A stretch of DNA of 64,000 bases from Hormoscilla sp. GUM202 (GCA_005518205.2 RFFC02000012.1:1-64000), one strand, 5' to 3'; shown: positions 18,010 to 26,018, counted from the first letter of the stretch. The notes: generated by a model from the letters alone, not told the origin. A program made the numbers and translations.

Positions 18010-18016
18010 AACACAC

Positions 18017-18100
18017 ATGGCAACCTTAAGATCTAATATAGCCTTATTAAAAACAATTGGCAATACTTTGAGCAAAAATTTATTTTTCTTAACAATCTGA
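18017..18100 (+). CDS. 27-codon small ORF, copy 2
   Basis: Encodes MATLRSNIALLKTIGN followed by TLSKNLFFLTI, the paralogue of the ORF at 17510. Same ribosome-binding site spacing and same downstream GCTCC/GGAGC hairpin. It lies 157 bp before the fur start codon, so transcription from this unit could run into fur. Function unknown. Confidence 0.55.
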   Translation: MATLRSNIALLKTIGNTLSKNLFFLTI

Positions 18101-18257
18101 TGCTCCGGCAGGAGCGATCGGCTGATATCCGGTCTGCCCCAGTACCGGTGGCAGCAGGTAGGAAATCAGTCATCTAGCATATCATACATGAGAATATTTA
18201 TGCAAATATTTACTAATAAGCCAGAACAGTTGACATTAACAAGGAGTTATTGAGAAA

Positions 18258-18782
18258 ATGCTCAGGGCTGTTTATACGGCGACTTCGCTGAAGTCCGATT
18301 TGAATCAGAGGGGCTTTCGCCTCACCCCCCAACGGGAAAAAATCCTGGATGTCTTCCAAAGACTTCCCCAAGGGGACCATCTGAGTGCAGAGGACCTGCA
18401 CAATATCCTCAAGGATCGAGGAGAGCGGATCAGCCTCTCGACGGTCTACCGGACATTGAATTTAATGGTCCGGATCGGGATTTTGCGGGAAGTGGAGCTG
18501 GCAGAAGGGCATAAACATTATGAAATCAACCCGCCATACCCGAATCATCATCACCATCTGGTTTGCGTTCAGTGCCACAGGACGGTGGAGTTCAAAAACG
18601 AGCTGATCTCAAAGCTGGGTCTGAAGCAAGCGGAAGCTTCCGGATTTCACCTGCTGGACTGTCAGCTGACTATTTATGGCGTCTGTCTGGAAGCCCTGCG
18701 CCAGGGATGGCCATCTTTATTACCTAGTGATTGGTCCTGTCCTCATTCTGGGTTGGATATGGCAGATGGGACCGACCTTTGA
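18258..18782 (+). CDS. fur: Fur family transcriptional regulator (FurA-like)
   Basis: 174 residues. Winged-helix domain (about 8-90) with GFRLTPQREKIL and the recognition-helix region ISLSTVYRTLNLM, then the metal-binding hinge EGHKHYE and an HHHH run (97-100) with LVCVQC (Cys103, Cys106). Only one CxxC is present: the C-terminal region reads YGVCLEALRQGW, with a single Cys at 143, where Anabaena-type FurA has a second CxxC. Fur represses iron-uptake genes with Fe(II); fut genes on both sides and the palindrome at 17383 make local regulation likely. An AAGGAG lies 12 nt before the ATG, a long spacing. A PerR- or Zur-like role is possible but the HHHH/KHYE pattern favours FurA. Confidence 0.88.
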   Translation: MLRAVYTATSLKSDLNQRGFRLTPQREKILDVFQRLPQGDHLSAEDLHNILKDRGERISLSTVYRTLNLMVRIGILREVELAEGHKHYEINPPYPNHHHHLVCVQCHRTVEFKNELISKLGLKQAEASGFHLLDCQLTIYGVCLEALRQGWPSLLPSDWSCPHSGLDMADGTDL

Positions 18783-18797
18783 GACCTAGATGTGCGA

Positions 18798-18843
18798 TTA
18801 ATGTGCTCTGCGTAGTGCGAATAGCGCACGCAGAGCACATTAA
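18798..18843 (+). terminator. Terminator hairpin after fur
   Basis: Long stem TTAATGTGCTCTGCG / CGCAGAGCACATTAA with inner TGCG/CGCA, 15 bp after the fur stop. No U-tract follows, so it may be an RNA end stabiliser. Confidence 0.55.
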
Positions 18844-18901
18844 GCAGTGGGGCGCGCACGCTCCGGGAACCCTCCGCTGAGTACATCGAAACGGCCTGAC
18901 G

Positions 18902-18955
18902 GTCCAGTGGTCAGTTGTCAGTGGTTAGTTGTCGGTGGTCAGTGGTCAGTTGTCA
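18902..18955. repeat. Short tandem repeat of the CAGTTGTCAGTGG type
   Basis: Degenerate tandem 10-13-mers of GTCAGTGGTCAGTTGTCAGT. Similar arrays lie at 22947-22990, 35751-35780 and 63310-63365, often at gene ends. Confidence 0.75.
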
Positions 18956-19067
18956 ATTTTGAATTTGGAATTTTGGATTTGGAATTGTCAGTCCCTCTCC
19001 TATAATTTCAAAAGCCAGAATAACCCCGATCGCTACCTCTGGCTTTCGATCTGCACGATGCTTATTT

Positions 19068-19379
19068 CTAGGTTTTTTCTTCAGAACGTTTCTTGGAAAA
19101 AAAACTGGCCTTGCTGATATTTTGCAGCAACATCCCTATACCTGTAGTCAACATAAACAGCAGTCCCAAAGCATTTAAAAGCACGTAAATGGGCTCCAGT
19201 TGATGCCCCAAGTACTCTCCTTCATGAATCACCATTAAAAAATGGACTTGCTCTCTGGACAGCCCAAACCAACTTTTTCCCAGTCGGTAGGCTAGGCCAG
19301 TTATTACCGTGACCAACAAAGGCAATAAAACCAACGGTGCTACTGTGCGGTGAATTTGACGAAAAGTCCGGATATTCAT
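19068..19379 (-). CDS. Small PepSY-type membrane protein
   Basis: 103 residues with three hydrophobic segments: VAPLVLLPLLVTVITGLAY, an amphipathic FLMVIHEGEYLG stretch, and ALGLLFMLTTGIGMLL, then a basic tail. The opening MNIRTFRQIHRTVAP and 'HEGEYLG' are typical of short cyanobacterial PepSY-TM proteins, relatives of membrane subunits found near iron and siderophore uptake genes. It lies convergent to fur. A role in iron or redox traffic is suggested only by position. The full length appears intact. Confidence 0.75.
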   Translation of the reverse strand: MNIRTFRQIHRTVAPLVLLPLLVTVITGLAYRLGKSWFGLSREQVHFLMVIHEGEYLGHQLEPIYVLLNALGLLFMLTTGIGMLLQNISKASFFSKKRSEEKT

Positions 19380-19504
19380 CGTTTTTTAACTTCGCGACCT
19401 TTGTAAGTATAAGGAATAAGCGGGTACATCTCAAGAAGGCAGCGGTTCCCCCCTAGCGCTACGCGCACTTCGTAAAAGAGGAAAGGGGGGTTAGGGAGGA
19501 TCGT

Positions 19505-19560
19505 CTAGTTACCAGATTGTGGTAGAATCTCATGGCGGGCAACTGAATTGTGTTTCAGCG
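19505..19560 (+). pseudogene. Histidine kinase C-terminal scrap
   Basis: SYQIVVESHGGQLNCVSA is the end of a HATPase_c domain (compare [18 protein letters not shown] of the kinase at 10040). It is cut off where a palindromic element begins (GATGTCTGATTTTTCC ... AGACATC, 19560-19616). No upstream part remains. Confidence 0.55.
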
Positions 19561-19616
19561 ATGTCTGATTTTTCCGGAACGGTGGGGTTGCCTGGGTTGC
19601 ATCCGGAAGACATCGA
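19561..19616. repeat. GATGTCT..AGACATC palindrome
   Basis: An inverted repeat with ends CGATGTCT and AGACATCG and inner TTCCGG/CCGG. It shares its ends with the gene-invading family at 46199-46257, 46447-46505 and 61590-61730. Confidence 0.5.
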
Positions 19617-19794
19617 AGCCAGGGCAGGGGACAGAGTTGACGATCTCTATTCCCATTACTTCGCAGTAAAGCTATTGAGAATTGAGCAGTTAAAATTGAG
19701 AATTGAGCAGTTAAAATTGTTGATTCTTTATTCATGTCCATTCCCCTCGTTCCCTGGGAACAGGCTAACGCTATTTTCCATTCGCAATTAGCAA

Positions 19795-20350
19795 TTATGG
19801 TTCCACTTCTGGCCAGAGTCGTTCCAGTTGACGCCGCCAAGCTGCTAGGACTTGCTCGCGAGATTCTTGTCCCTCATTCATTTCGCCCAAAATGCCTTCT
19901 GCGTAGAGGCGAGAGAGAGTTTGAAGGGTGCTGGACATAGATTGTCCTTGCTGCTTGGCTACTTTGATTATAGTACGGATCCGAGCTTCGATCATCTGAT
20001 TTAAAAACTCTGATATACCTTTTTCATGCATAGAGAGGAGTCGGGCTAAGAAAAGTCAGCTTTAGTAATCGTCTCCCGTGCATGCTGATAAACAGAGGAC
20101 ATCCTGATGTAGGGCATAGCGGGTGTCTTGCGTGTCGTCAAAGTTAGCTTCTAGCAGCTGTTGGGCAAAAGGGAGGGCTTCTGGGGCTTGTGCGATCGGG
20201 ACAAGGAGTCGCAGCCAAGACGTATCATTGGATAGTAGCACGAGGATGCGTAGGTTATCGGTATCTACTTGCCAGGAACCGGGGGGCCCGTAGTTGGACT
20301 GCGGCTCCAAAGAGTTCTTTGAGGGTATCGTCGATTTGTTCTGGAGTCAT
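19795..20350 (-). pseudogene. Conserved cyanobacterial protein broken by several indels
   Basis: Read from the ATG at 20350, successive frames give MTPEQIDDTLKELFGAAV, then PQSNYGPPGSWQVDTDNLRI and LRLLVPIAQAPEALPFAQ up to ALHQDVL, then VYQHARETITKADF, then ARLLSMHEKGISEF and KVAKQQGQSM to the end RRQLERLWPEVEP. These join into one roughly 185-aa protein, an unnamed family I recall as cyanobacterial. At least three frame changes occur (near 20305, 20085 and 20047). All pieces remain, so decay is recent or the indels are assembly errors. Function unknown. Confidence 0.7.
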
Positions 20351-20381
20351 AGCATTTCGTTGTCACTCTCCTCTATTATAC

Positions 20382-20510
20382 AGGTTCGTAGTAAAGACTT
20401 TAGTCTTTCGCCAGGTTCGTAGTAAAGACTTTAGTCTTTCGTCAGGTTCGTAGTAAAGACTTTAGTCTTTCGCCAGGTTCTCCGGAAAGACTTTAGTCTT
20501 TCCGGAGAAT
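20382..20510. repeat. Four tandem copies of a 32-bp hairpin unit
   Basis: Unit: CAGGTTCGTAGTAAAGACTT followed by TAGTCTTTCG. AAAGACT/AGTCTTT forms a stem in each unit; the last copy is altered to CTCCGGAAAGAC..TCCGGAG. Related to units at 15832, 27962, 36096 and 48090. Confidence 0.85.
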
Positions 20511-20536
20511 ATTTGATATCAGAATATGCCATCAGC

Positions 20537-20795
20537 TACCTGAGTGTGGGGCGGGACGTGCTGCGCTTCAACTTTCCCATTCCCGCAACTTTACCTGCGA
20601 GATTTAGAGATCGGGCAAATGCGTGCAACTTGGCTAACTGACGATCAAATTCCTTGGGTAAGAACCCGCAGTAAAAATCTTGCCCAGCAGTTAGAGGAAT
20701 TGAGAGCAAAGCCAGATAATCATCGTCCCTACGCACATCCGAAATACTGGGGTGCGTTCATCTGTCAGGGAAACCCCGATCCGATGGAATTGTGA
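20537..20795 (+). pseudogene. 3' fragment of a CHAT-domain protein
   Basis: The frame gives LYLRDLEIGQMRATWLTDDQ and, after an EELRAKPDNHRPYAHPKYW segment, GAFICQGNPDPM and a stop. This is the usual end of cyanobacterial CHAT (caspase-like) proteins. The catalytic His/Cys region is absent: the sequence upstream (MWGGTCCASTFPFPQ) does not match the family. A truncated remnant; full-length relatives are TPR-CHAT proteins. Confidence 0.65.
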
Positions 20796-20833
20796 TTTGT
20801 GAATGGGGCGCGATCGCGCCCATTGGCATTTCC

Positions 20834-21248
20834 TCACCTAAAAGGGTTAACAATTTCTAGCTTTCCTTCGACAATCAAACCTGCTTGCATATCTTCAGAA
20901 AAAAGAAGTCGGGCATCTGCGTGCAAAGCGCTAGCAACGATCGAGCTATCCCAGAAAGAAAAACTATATTTGTCTCGCAGTTGAGAAGATTTCATAAGAA
21001 TCGCACCTATATCTGCTGTAAAAAGCAACAATCAATGCCTGAATTTCCTGCTCTTTCATTATAGATTTTCTCAGCAAATTGACGCAGACTTCATTAATTA
21101 CCTGCGTACTGACTAAGATCTCCTCTTCGCGAGCTAAGATCAAATTTTTGGCCCGCTCGTGCTTGTCAATCTCTCCGTTTTTTATCAGAGCATAAAGCCA
21201 GATATTTGAATCCAAAAAGCAGTAATCACTCTGGGGAGTATTAATCAT
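20834..21248 (-). pseudogene. PIN-domain (VapC-like) toxin, frameshifted
   Basis: The N-terminal frame (21248-20964) has the PIN start CFLDSNIWLYAL and VSTQVINEVCVNLLRKS. The second frame (to 20834) has the C-terminal acidic part YSFSFWDSSIVASALHADARLLFSEDMQAG, including the conserved D-S/A and SEDM motifs. The frames join near 21020. PIN toxins cleave RNA; all four acidic positions are present across the two frames. The start overlaps the upstream antitoxin gene by 8 bp, the usual toxin-antitoxin arrangement. A single indel separates it from an active toxin. Confidence 0.8.
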
Positions 21249-21453
21249 AAATCTCCTCTCGTTTCAAAGGAAAAAAATTCTCAATCTCTAGAGGTGTACT
21301 TAGCAATTGACCAATTAAATCTTGTGTCGGGAGAGTTTCCTCCTTCATCAGAATAACTTTTACAGATTTTTGCCGTTCAAATTGCTGCTGATATTCATCA
21401 GGTATTTTGATGAAGCCATTTTTGATAGTTGCCTTAAACTCGATCGCCAACAT
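21241..21453 (-). CDS. Antitoxin of the PIN toxin at 20834
   Basis: 70 residues. The N-terminal AbrB-like strand pattern EFKATIKNGFIKIPDEYQ is followed by VKVILMKE and an acidic C-terminus LEIENFFPLKREEIYD. The gene overlaps the toxin start (ATG within its last codons), which indicates translational coupling. It would bind its own promoter and neutralise the toxin. The antitoxin is intact although the toxin is frameshifted. Confidence 0.75.
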   Translation of the reverse strand: MLAIEFKATIKNGFIKIPDEYQQQFERQKSVKVILMKEETLPTQDLIGQLLSTPLEIENFFPLKREEIYD

Positions 21454-21490
21454 AACTCACCTCCAGGGTTAACTCATTATCCTCAAAGTA

Positions 21491-21766
21491 TCACTTTACA
21501 TGACACGATCTACTATCCGCACCGACAGGAGCGATCGTCTGCATCATCAACCACAGTTGCTCTCTTCTAATTCCCAATCTAGCACAAATTAAAGTGTCAC
21601 GCTTCTCGATCGGCGTCAGGACTTCATAGTCAGCTATTTCAGGCAGAATCACTTTGTATTTCTTTAACAACAAAGATTCTACCCAGCGCCGACACTCCAG
21701 CGTCAGAGGCGAAGCTTTAGGGTTCGTCAATATTCCCAAAGGTCCAGAGTCCAATAAAACTATCAT
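21491..21766 (-). pseudogene. PIN-domain toxin, truncated
   Basis: 91 codons. The first half is a good PIN start: IVLLDSGPLGILTNPK, RRWVESLLLKKYKVILPEIADYEV. After that the family's second half (acidic active-site residues) is missing and the frame continues into unrelated LTPIEKRDTLICARLGI. It overlaps the antitoxin gene by the ATGA at 21763-21766. Likely inactive. Confidence 0.7.
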
Positions 21767-22101
21767 TTTTGTGCAAATAAAGGTCGATTAGAAAGCCGGT
21801 CTTCATCTAAAGCCTTTTGCAGATATTCCCATGTCTCGCGCTGTTCCTCTTCGTCTCCCTCCTCTGTCCACTTGCGCAATAACTCGATCGCCGCTAAATT
21901 CCTCTGCATTTGTTCGGCCTCAGTTCTGCGGGGCAGTTGATAATAACCAGAGTCAGAACTGGTTACCGTTAATTCTATTATCGACTCTTTAATGCTTGTA
22001 TTCAAGTCACTCATCCAGTGACTTAGTTGTTCATTAACCACCTCAGCAATAATGCCTTTTAGTTCTGCAATCGTCATATCTGCTACTCGTTCTCCTGCCA
22101 T
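21763..22101 (-). CDS. Antitoxin-like protein paired with the truncated PIN toxin
   Basis: 112 residues: MTIAELKGIIAEVVNEQL start, DSGYYQLPRRTEAEQMQRN middle, acidic EEGDEEEQRETWEYLQKAL and a DRLSNRPLF tail. This is a family regularly found before VapC-like PIN genes in cyanobacteria (recalled, not searched). It overlaps the toxin by 4 bp. A broken duplicate lies upstream at 22178-22522. Confidence 0.65.
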   Translation of the reverse strand: MAGERVADMTIAELKGIIAEVVNEQLSHWMSDLNTSIKESIIELTVTSSDSGYYQLPRRTEAEQMQRNLAAIELLRKWTEEGDEEEQRETWEYLQKALDEDRLSNRPLFAQK

Positions 22102-22177
22102 TTCCTCCGGAATTACATCTTATCAACATTATATAATCATTATAACTATCTTGCTGTCTATTGTCAAGTATCCGATC

Positions 22178-22522
22178 GCAATAAAACTATCATTGTCGTG
22201 CAAATAAAGGTCGATTACCGGTCTCCATCTAAAGCCTTTTGCAAATATTCCAATGTCTGCCGCTGTTCTTCTTCATCTCCCTCCTCTGCCCACTTGCGAT
22301 ACCATTCAATCAGTTCTTGATTCTTCTGCATTTGTTCGGCCTCAGTTAGGCGGGGCAGTTGATAATAACCAGAGTCATAATTCGTCCCCGTCAATTCTGC
22401 CATCTTCTCTTTAATGCTTGCATTCAAGTCACTCATCCAGTGACTTAGTTGTTCCTTCACCACCTCACCTATCGTGCTTTTTAGTTATTCAACCGTCATA
22501 TCTGCTACTCGTTCTGCTGCCA
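22178..22522 (-). pseudogene. Duplicate antitoxin with premature stop; toxin deleted
   Basis: From the ATG at 22522 the frame reads MAAERVADMTVE then a TAA stop, where the intact copy has AELKG. Downstream the same frame continues VVKEQLSHWMSDLNASIKEK, DSGYYQLPRLTEAEQMQKN and EEGDEEEQRQTLEYLQKALD. At 22178-22210 the sequence still matches the other copy's toxin start (CAATAAAACTATCATT, CAAATAAAGGTCGATTA), so the toxin that once followed was removed just after its first codons. Confidence 0.75.
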
Positions 22523-22575
22523 TGTCACTCCCTCCCTTATTTCACATTATTATAACTTACCCGGAATTGTGGTAA

Positions 22576-22926
22576 TTATTTACCTTGATACTGCATGAAC
22601 TCCACAGGAATTTTCAATAAAGTCTTGGCAAATTGAGATAAAGCAAACTTAAATTTAAGGGGTCGCGGTAACTCCTGCCAGGAGATGGGAACAAAACCCA
22701 GGTGACTGTAAAACATTGGCAGTCCCTTGCCCAGACATTCCAGATATAATGGTTGGGTAGCCTGCTCAATCAAATGCTTGGCTAGAATTGTCCCTAAACC
22801 CCGATCGCGCCATTTGGGTGCCACCACCAAACTCCCCAATTCTTGTGCGCCCGGGAAATTGCGTAACTGTCCGCAAGCGATAATCTTACCATCACGGGCG
22901 ATCGCCCAGAATTGTTGCCAACGCAA
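22576..22926 (-). pseudogene. GNAT acetyltransferase lacking its N-terminus
   Basis: 116 codons with the acetyl-CoA-binding core: ACGQLRNFPGAQELGSLVVAPKWRDRGLGTIL, where RDRGLG is motif A, then LYLECLGKGLPMFYSHLGFVP. Relatives have roughly 35-45 further N-terminal residues. Here the frame runs upstream into DVTQLRW and then the CAGTTGTCAGTTGTCAG tandem array at 22947-22990, which has replaced the 5' end. Substrate unknown. Confidence 0.65.
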
Positions 22927-22946
22927 TTGAGTAACGTCAGTTCGAC

Positions 22947-22990
22947 AGTTGTCAGTTGTCAGTTGTCAGTTGTCAGTTGTCAGTTGTCAG
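22947..22990. repeat. Tandem 10-mer CAGTTGTCAG
   Basis: Five near-perfect copies of AGTTGTCAGT at the truncated 5' end of the GNAT fragment. Confidence 0.9.
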
Positions 22991-23049
22991 CCACCTAACT
23001 AACCCGCGACCCATGGGCTCTAGTCGCGAAAAAGCAAAAATATCCATAT

Positions 23050-24030
23050 CCCGAGCCAGTCTCCCGAGCGTTCTCTAGAAGATTTAAAAAACAGCCATCG
23101 GTAGAGCCGGTAAGCCTTTTGGCATTAAGTCGAGGGATGGTTTTTTAGGTAAATAGGTGTAAGCTGTTAATCCAGCTAACATATTAACCAAAAAATTCCA
23201 CACACTTCTGTGGCGAGAATGTTCGATTTGAAAGATGTTCTTTAGTTGGTCATTAACTGTTTCAATTAAAGCTCTTTTACGCAATAATATTTTGTCTATT
23301 AACTTAATTAATTTTTGTTTCATATTTTTCGTCTGGTAATCAGTTGTAAACCTTGCGCGTATAATTTTTCAAAGAATTCTTGGGAAATATATCCGCGCTC
23401 GCCAAACAGTTTACCTATCAAATCTTTAGTCAAGTCAGGAACCGGTTTACGATCGTCAACATTGCCAGGTGTGAGCTTGAATGCGAGTAGTTCTCCTTGG
23501 TCATTAATAATTAAATGCAACTTGAAACCGTAGTGCCATCCCATAGAATTTTTACCCCAACCCACTAAACCCTTAAAGACTTTATGAGACTTGGAACGGC
23601 AAGGATGACAGACTTCAATTGGAGTCGAATCTACGAAACTAATGCCAGTAATTTGGCCACGTCTCGTCCGTATAAAACAGCACAATAACATTAATGACCA
23701 AGGCATTAATTCTACGAAACGACTGTAGCTGACTAAATTTGGAAAAGCTTTACGCCAGTGGGGGATTACTTGTAGAGTATAAAACTCCTTAAATGTTCTA
23801 AAGCCAGAACCGTGAAACGCAATTGCAATGGTCATGATTTCACTCAAACTCATTCTTGAACGGCAGATTTTTTCACCGGCGATCGCCGTCAACTGAGGTT
23901 GCTGCTGCCAGTAGTATTCAAAGTTTTGATAAAAATCATCCACGTCGCAAAAAATTTGAGTAATATCAAGACGACTTTTAATTTCCATAACACCAAACCT
24001 CGTGAGAACTATCTTTATTATAGGTTTGGT
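23050..24030 (-). mobile_element. IS982-type insertion sequence (limits approximate)
   Basis: The transposase spans most of the interval. I could not identify the terminal inverted repeats with confidence. A palindrome CACCAAACCT / AGGTTTGGTG at 23990-24030 lies just upstream of the transposase start. Confidence 0.55.
23084..23988 (-). pseudogene. IS982-family transposase, one-base frameshift
   Basis: From the ATG at 23988 (MEIKSRLDITQIFCDVDDF) the frame gives the DDE catalytic region with SFVDSTPIEVCH (first D), HLIINDQGELLAFKLTPGNVDD (second D) and KLFGERGYISQEFF, and breaks after TRRKI. The next frame continues [28 protein letters not shown] (Glu) to the usual [20 protein letters not shown] end. 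The junction is an A-run (CGAAAAATATGAAAC); adding one A restores about 300 aa, the normal IS982 length. Catalytic residues are otherwise intact. The 44 codons upstream of 23988 in the same frame are not part of the family. Confidence 0.88.
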
Positions 24031-24509
24031 GCTTTCTTTTTGGGCAAAACAATCACGCTCGATCGCCCGACTCTGGTCATCCGAGACCGGCAGGCAGGCG
24101 GCACAAGTCCAAGAACTCAAACCAAAAATTCTGCTTGGCCACTACGTTGGCACCTGCTGTTTTCAACAATCGCTGCTAGTTGCATATAATTCTCATTAGT
24201 ATTTGATTATTGATAATAAAGTTCCTAGCTGGATATTCCAGAAGTTAGGACTGGCAAGACTTACAGCGTTTAAAGTCCGTCGAACTCACGTTGAGTAGGA
24301 TCGAGTTTAGCACTCAGCACCAATCTATCTACGACCAGATATCACTAGCAGTAGCGGGACGAATAACGCACCCTGCTGGCAAAGACAAAGAACGATCGTT
24401 CATAGTATTTTATCGGAGATCTAACCCAATAACGACAAAAGCCCGCGCAGGCGGGCTTTGTATCTGTAGCCCCACCCTTGAGGGTGGGGAGGGATGAGAT
24501 TTGGGATAT
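24031..24509. other. Intergenic region with two hairpins
   Basis: No gene recognised. AAAGCCCGCGCAGGCGGGCTTT (24436-24457) and CCCACCCTTGAGGGTGGG (24472-24489) form strong stems downstream of the DUF4912 gene end. The first is a copy of the CCCGC-GCAGGCGGGC repeat also at 43797, 44132, 44182 and 52789. Confidence 0.6.
24436..24489 (-). terminator. Hairpins ending the DUF4912 transcript
   Basis: Two consecutive GC-rich stems, 20-75 bp after the stop codon at 24510 on the minus strand. The first is followed by TTTTGTCG in the minus direction, a plausible rho-independent terminator. Confidence 0.55.
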
Positions 24510-25742
24510 TTAGACCCATTCCAGAACCGCTTCTTCCTTAGTGTTAGTATTACGAGAAGGAGTTTCGCGGTTGAACTTCATGTGGATAGAGCGAGTTTGC
24601 TCGCCATCAGCAGCAACTGCCATAATTGGGTAGTCAATCAGACCATCCTGGAAGGACATATGGTAGCGGAAAGTGCCATCTGGATTGAGCTTGATGGGCT
24701 GTCCCCCGATCGTCACAGTAGCATCAGGCTCAGTAGCACCGTAAACAATCAGTTCAGCATCAGCAACTAACCAGAACTTGCGGGGGCGCATGGGGATAGC
24801 GGAAGCCGAGAAACCAGCGCCAGACATGCCCACACCCGACATATTCAAACCAGACGCGGTCGGAACTGCCCACATACCCACGCCCGAGGGGAAGACATAA
24901 GAACTGACAGCTTGAGAGGGAACCATCGAACCAGGAACATGCTGCATGGAACCGAACAGAGAACCAGCAACCCGCTGAGCTTCTGCCCCTTCTGCCATGC
25001 CGAAGATTTCATCATAGATGGGGTTGCTTTCTGCAGCGACCTTTTTGCTGGGAGGAACCAGTTCAAACAGGGTCTTGCCGCGCAGGTCATCATCCCAGTT
25101 CACAGTGATGAAATGGTCTTCAATCCAGTCAGAAGGATAGACTGGAGGAATCTGTACCGGTGCAGAACGAGCCAACACTAGCCAGCGACCATCAGCACAG
25201 CGGTAACCAATATCTACCACATAGGCCCGATCGCTCACTGGAATGGGCAAATACCATTCCCGCGCCAACTCATCAGAAGGATATTCTTGAATGCTGTGGG
25301 GGCTTTCATAATCCAGGTTAACATCGGTGACATCGTACAGGCGCAGAGCCAGTTGTTGTCCCCCTTGACGCCGCAGTTCTTCCTTGTGCTCATTGGGCAC
25401 ATCCCAATATGTGTATGCCCATTGCGGGTCACGGGGCATCAGCACAATGCGGCTTTCACCATAGCCCGCAGGTAAATCCGTTAGTCCTTCATCTACAGCA
25501 GACAGAGGACCACCAACACGATCGTCTTGACCCAGTTCAAATTTTGCTGCTTCCACTTCTTCTTGTGCCTCCAATGAACGAGATTGATTTGTTGAAAACT
25601 TACTACGCAGTTGTATTTCTTTAATCGCAGCTACTAGCTGCTCCTTTCGCATCCGGCTGTAGCGAGAGATGCTATATTGACTAGCAACTTTGCGCAGTTG
25701 CCGTAAGGTCATCTCTTCTAAAGGTGGGCGTTCTTTTACCAT
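24510..25742 (-). CDS. DUF4912 domain protein with N-terminal Rho-like SAP motif
   Basis: 410 residues. The N-terminus (EEMTLRQLRKVASQYSISRYSRMRKEQLVAAI) is a SAP/Rho-N helix-extension-helix, a nucleic-acid-binding motif. The DUF4912 domain follows with RIVLMPRDPQWAYTYWDVP, SDRAYVVDIGYRCADGRWLVLARS and DDHFIT-type strands. A Gly/Met/Ser-rich linker (GVGMSGAGFSASAI) precedes a C-terminal beta domain (KFWLVADAELIVYGATEPDATVTIGG, FRYHMSFQDGLIDYPIMAVA), Ig-like in appearance. The family is conserved in cyanobacteria; its role is unknown to me. Complete gene with a dispersed repeat immediately upstream. Confidence 0.9.
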   Translation of the reverse strand: MVKERPPLEEMTLRQLRKVASQYSISRYSRMRKEQLVAAIKEIQLRSKFSTNQSRSLEAQEEVEAAKFELGQDDRVGGPLSAVDEGLTDLPAGYGESRIVLMPRDPQWAYTYWDVPNEHKEELRRQGGQQLALRLYDVTDVNLDYESPHSIQEYPSDELAREWYLPIPVSDRAYVVDIGYRCADGRWLVLARSAPVQIPPVYPSDWIEDHFITVNWDDDLRGKTLFELVPPSKKVAAESNPIYDEIFGMAEGAEAQRVAGSLFGSMQHVPGSMVPSQAVSSYVFPSGVGMWAVPTASGLNMSGVGMSGAGFSASAIPMRPRKFWLVADAELIVYGATEPDATVTIGGQPIKLNPDGTFRYHMSFQDGLIDYPIMAVAADGEQTRSIHMKFNRETPSRNTNTKEEAVLEWV

Positions 25743-25765
25743 TGGTCTGATCTCCAGTATTTTGT

Positions 25766-25921
25766 GCTGCGTTTAACCCTCACAAATCCAACAAGTAGAT
25801 CCGTGCAAGTATAACAGAGCGCATTTTGATAGCGCGCTCAGGCCGCAGCCAGCAAAGCTCAAGGCGTAACGCTGCGAGCGCTTATAGTTAGCAGTCAGGG
25901 CTAGCCATCCACTGCTTTCGC
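25766..25921 (+). repeat. Dispersed repeat, copy 2
   Basis: Same ends as 6926-7122 (TGCGTTTAACCCTCACAAAT ... TATAGTTAGCAG ... ATCCACTGCTTT) with a shorter, diverged middle. It lies 24 bp upstream of the DUF4912 gene, in the opposite orientation relative to that gene compared with copy 1 and the porin. Confidence 0.6.
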
Positions 25922-25951
25922 AATCCTTATTGCCGGTCGCTTTCACTTTTT

Positions 25952-26018
25952 GCTGTATCCCCCACCGAGCGCAGCAATACCGACAGGCGAGACGCCTGTC
26001 CTACGCAAGGGATACAGC
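25952..26018. repeat. GCTGTATCCC..GGGATACAGC palindrome
   Basis: 67 bp with ends GCTGTATCCC and GGGATACAGC and an inner AGGCGAGACGCCT hairpin. Same family as the insertion within the decarboxylase gene (31222-31304) and the minimal form CTGTATCCCCGAGGGGATAC at 60140. Confidence 0.7.
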
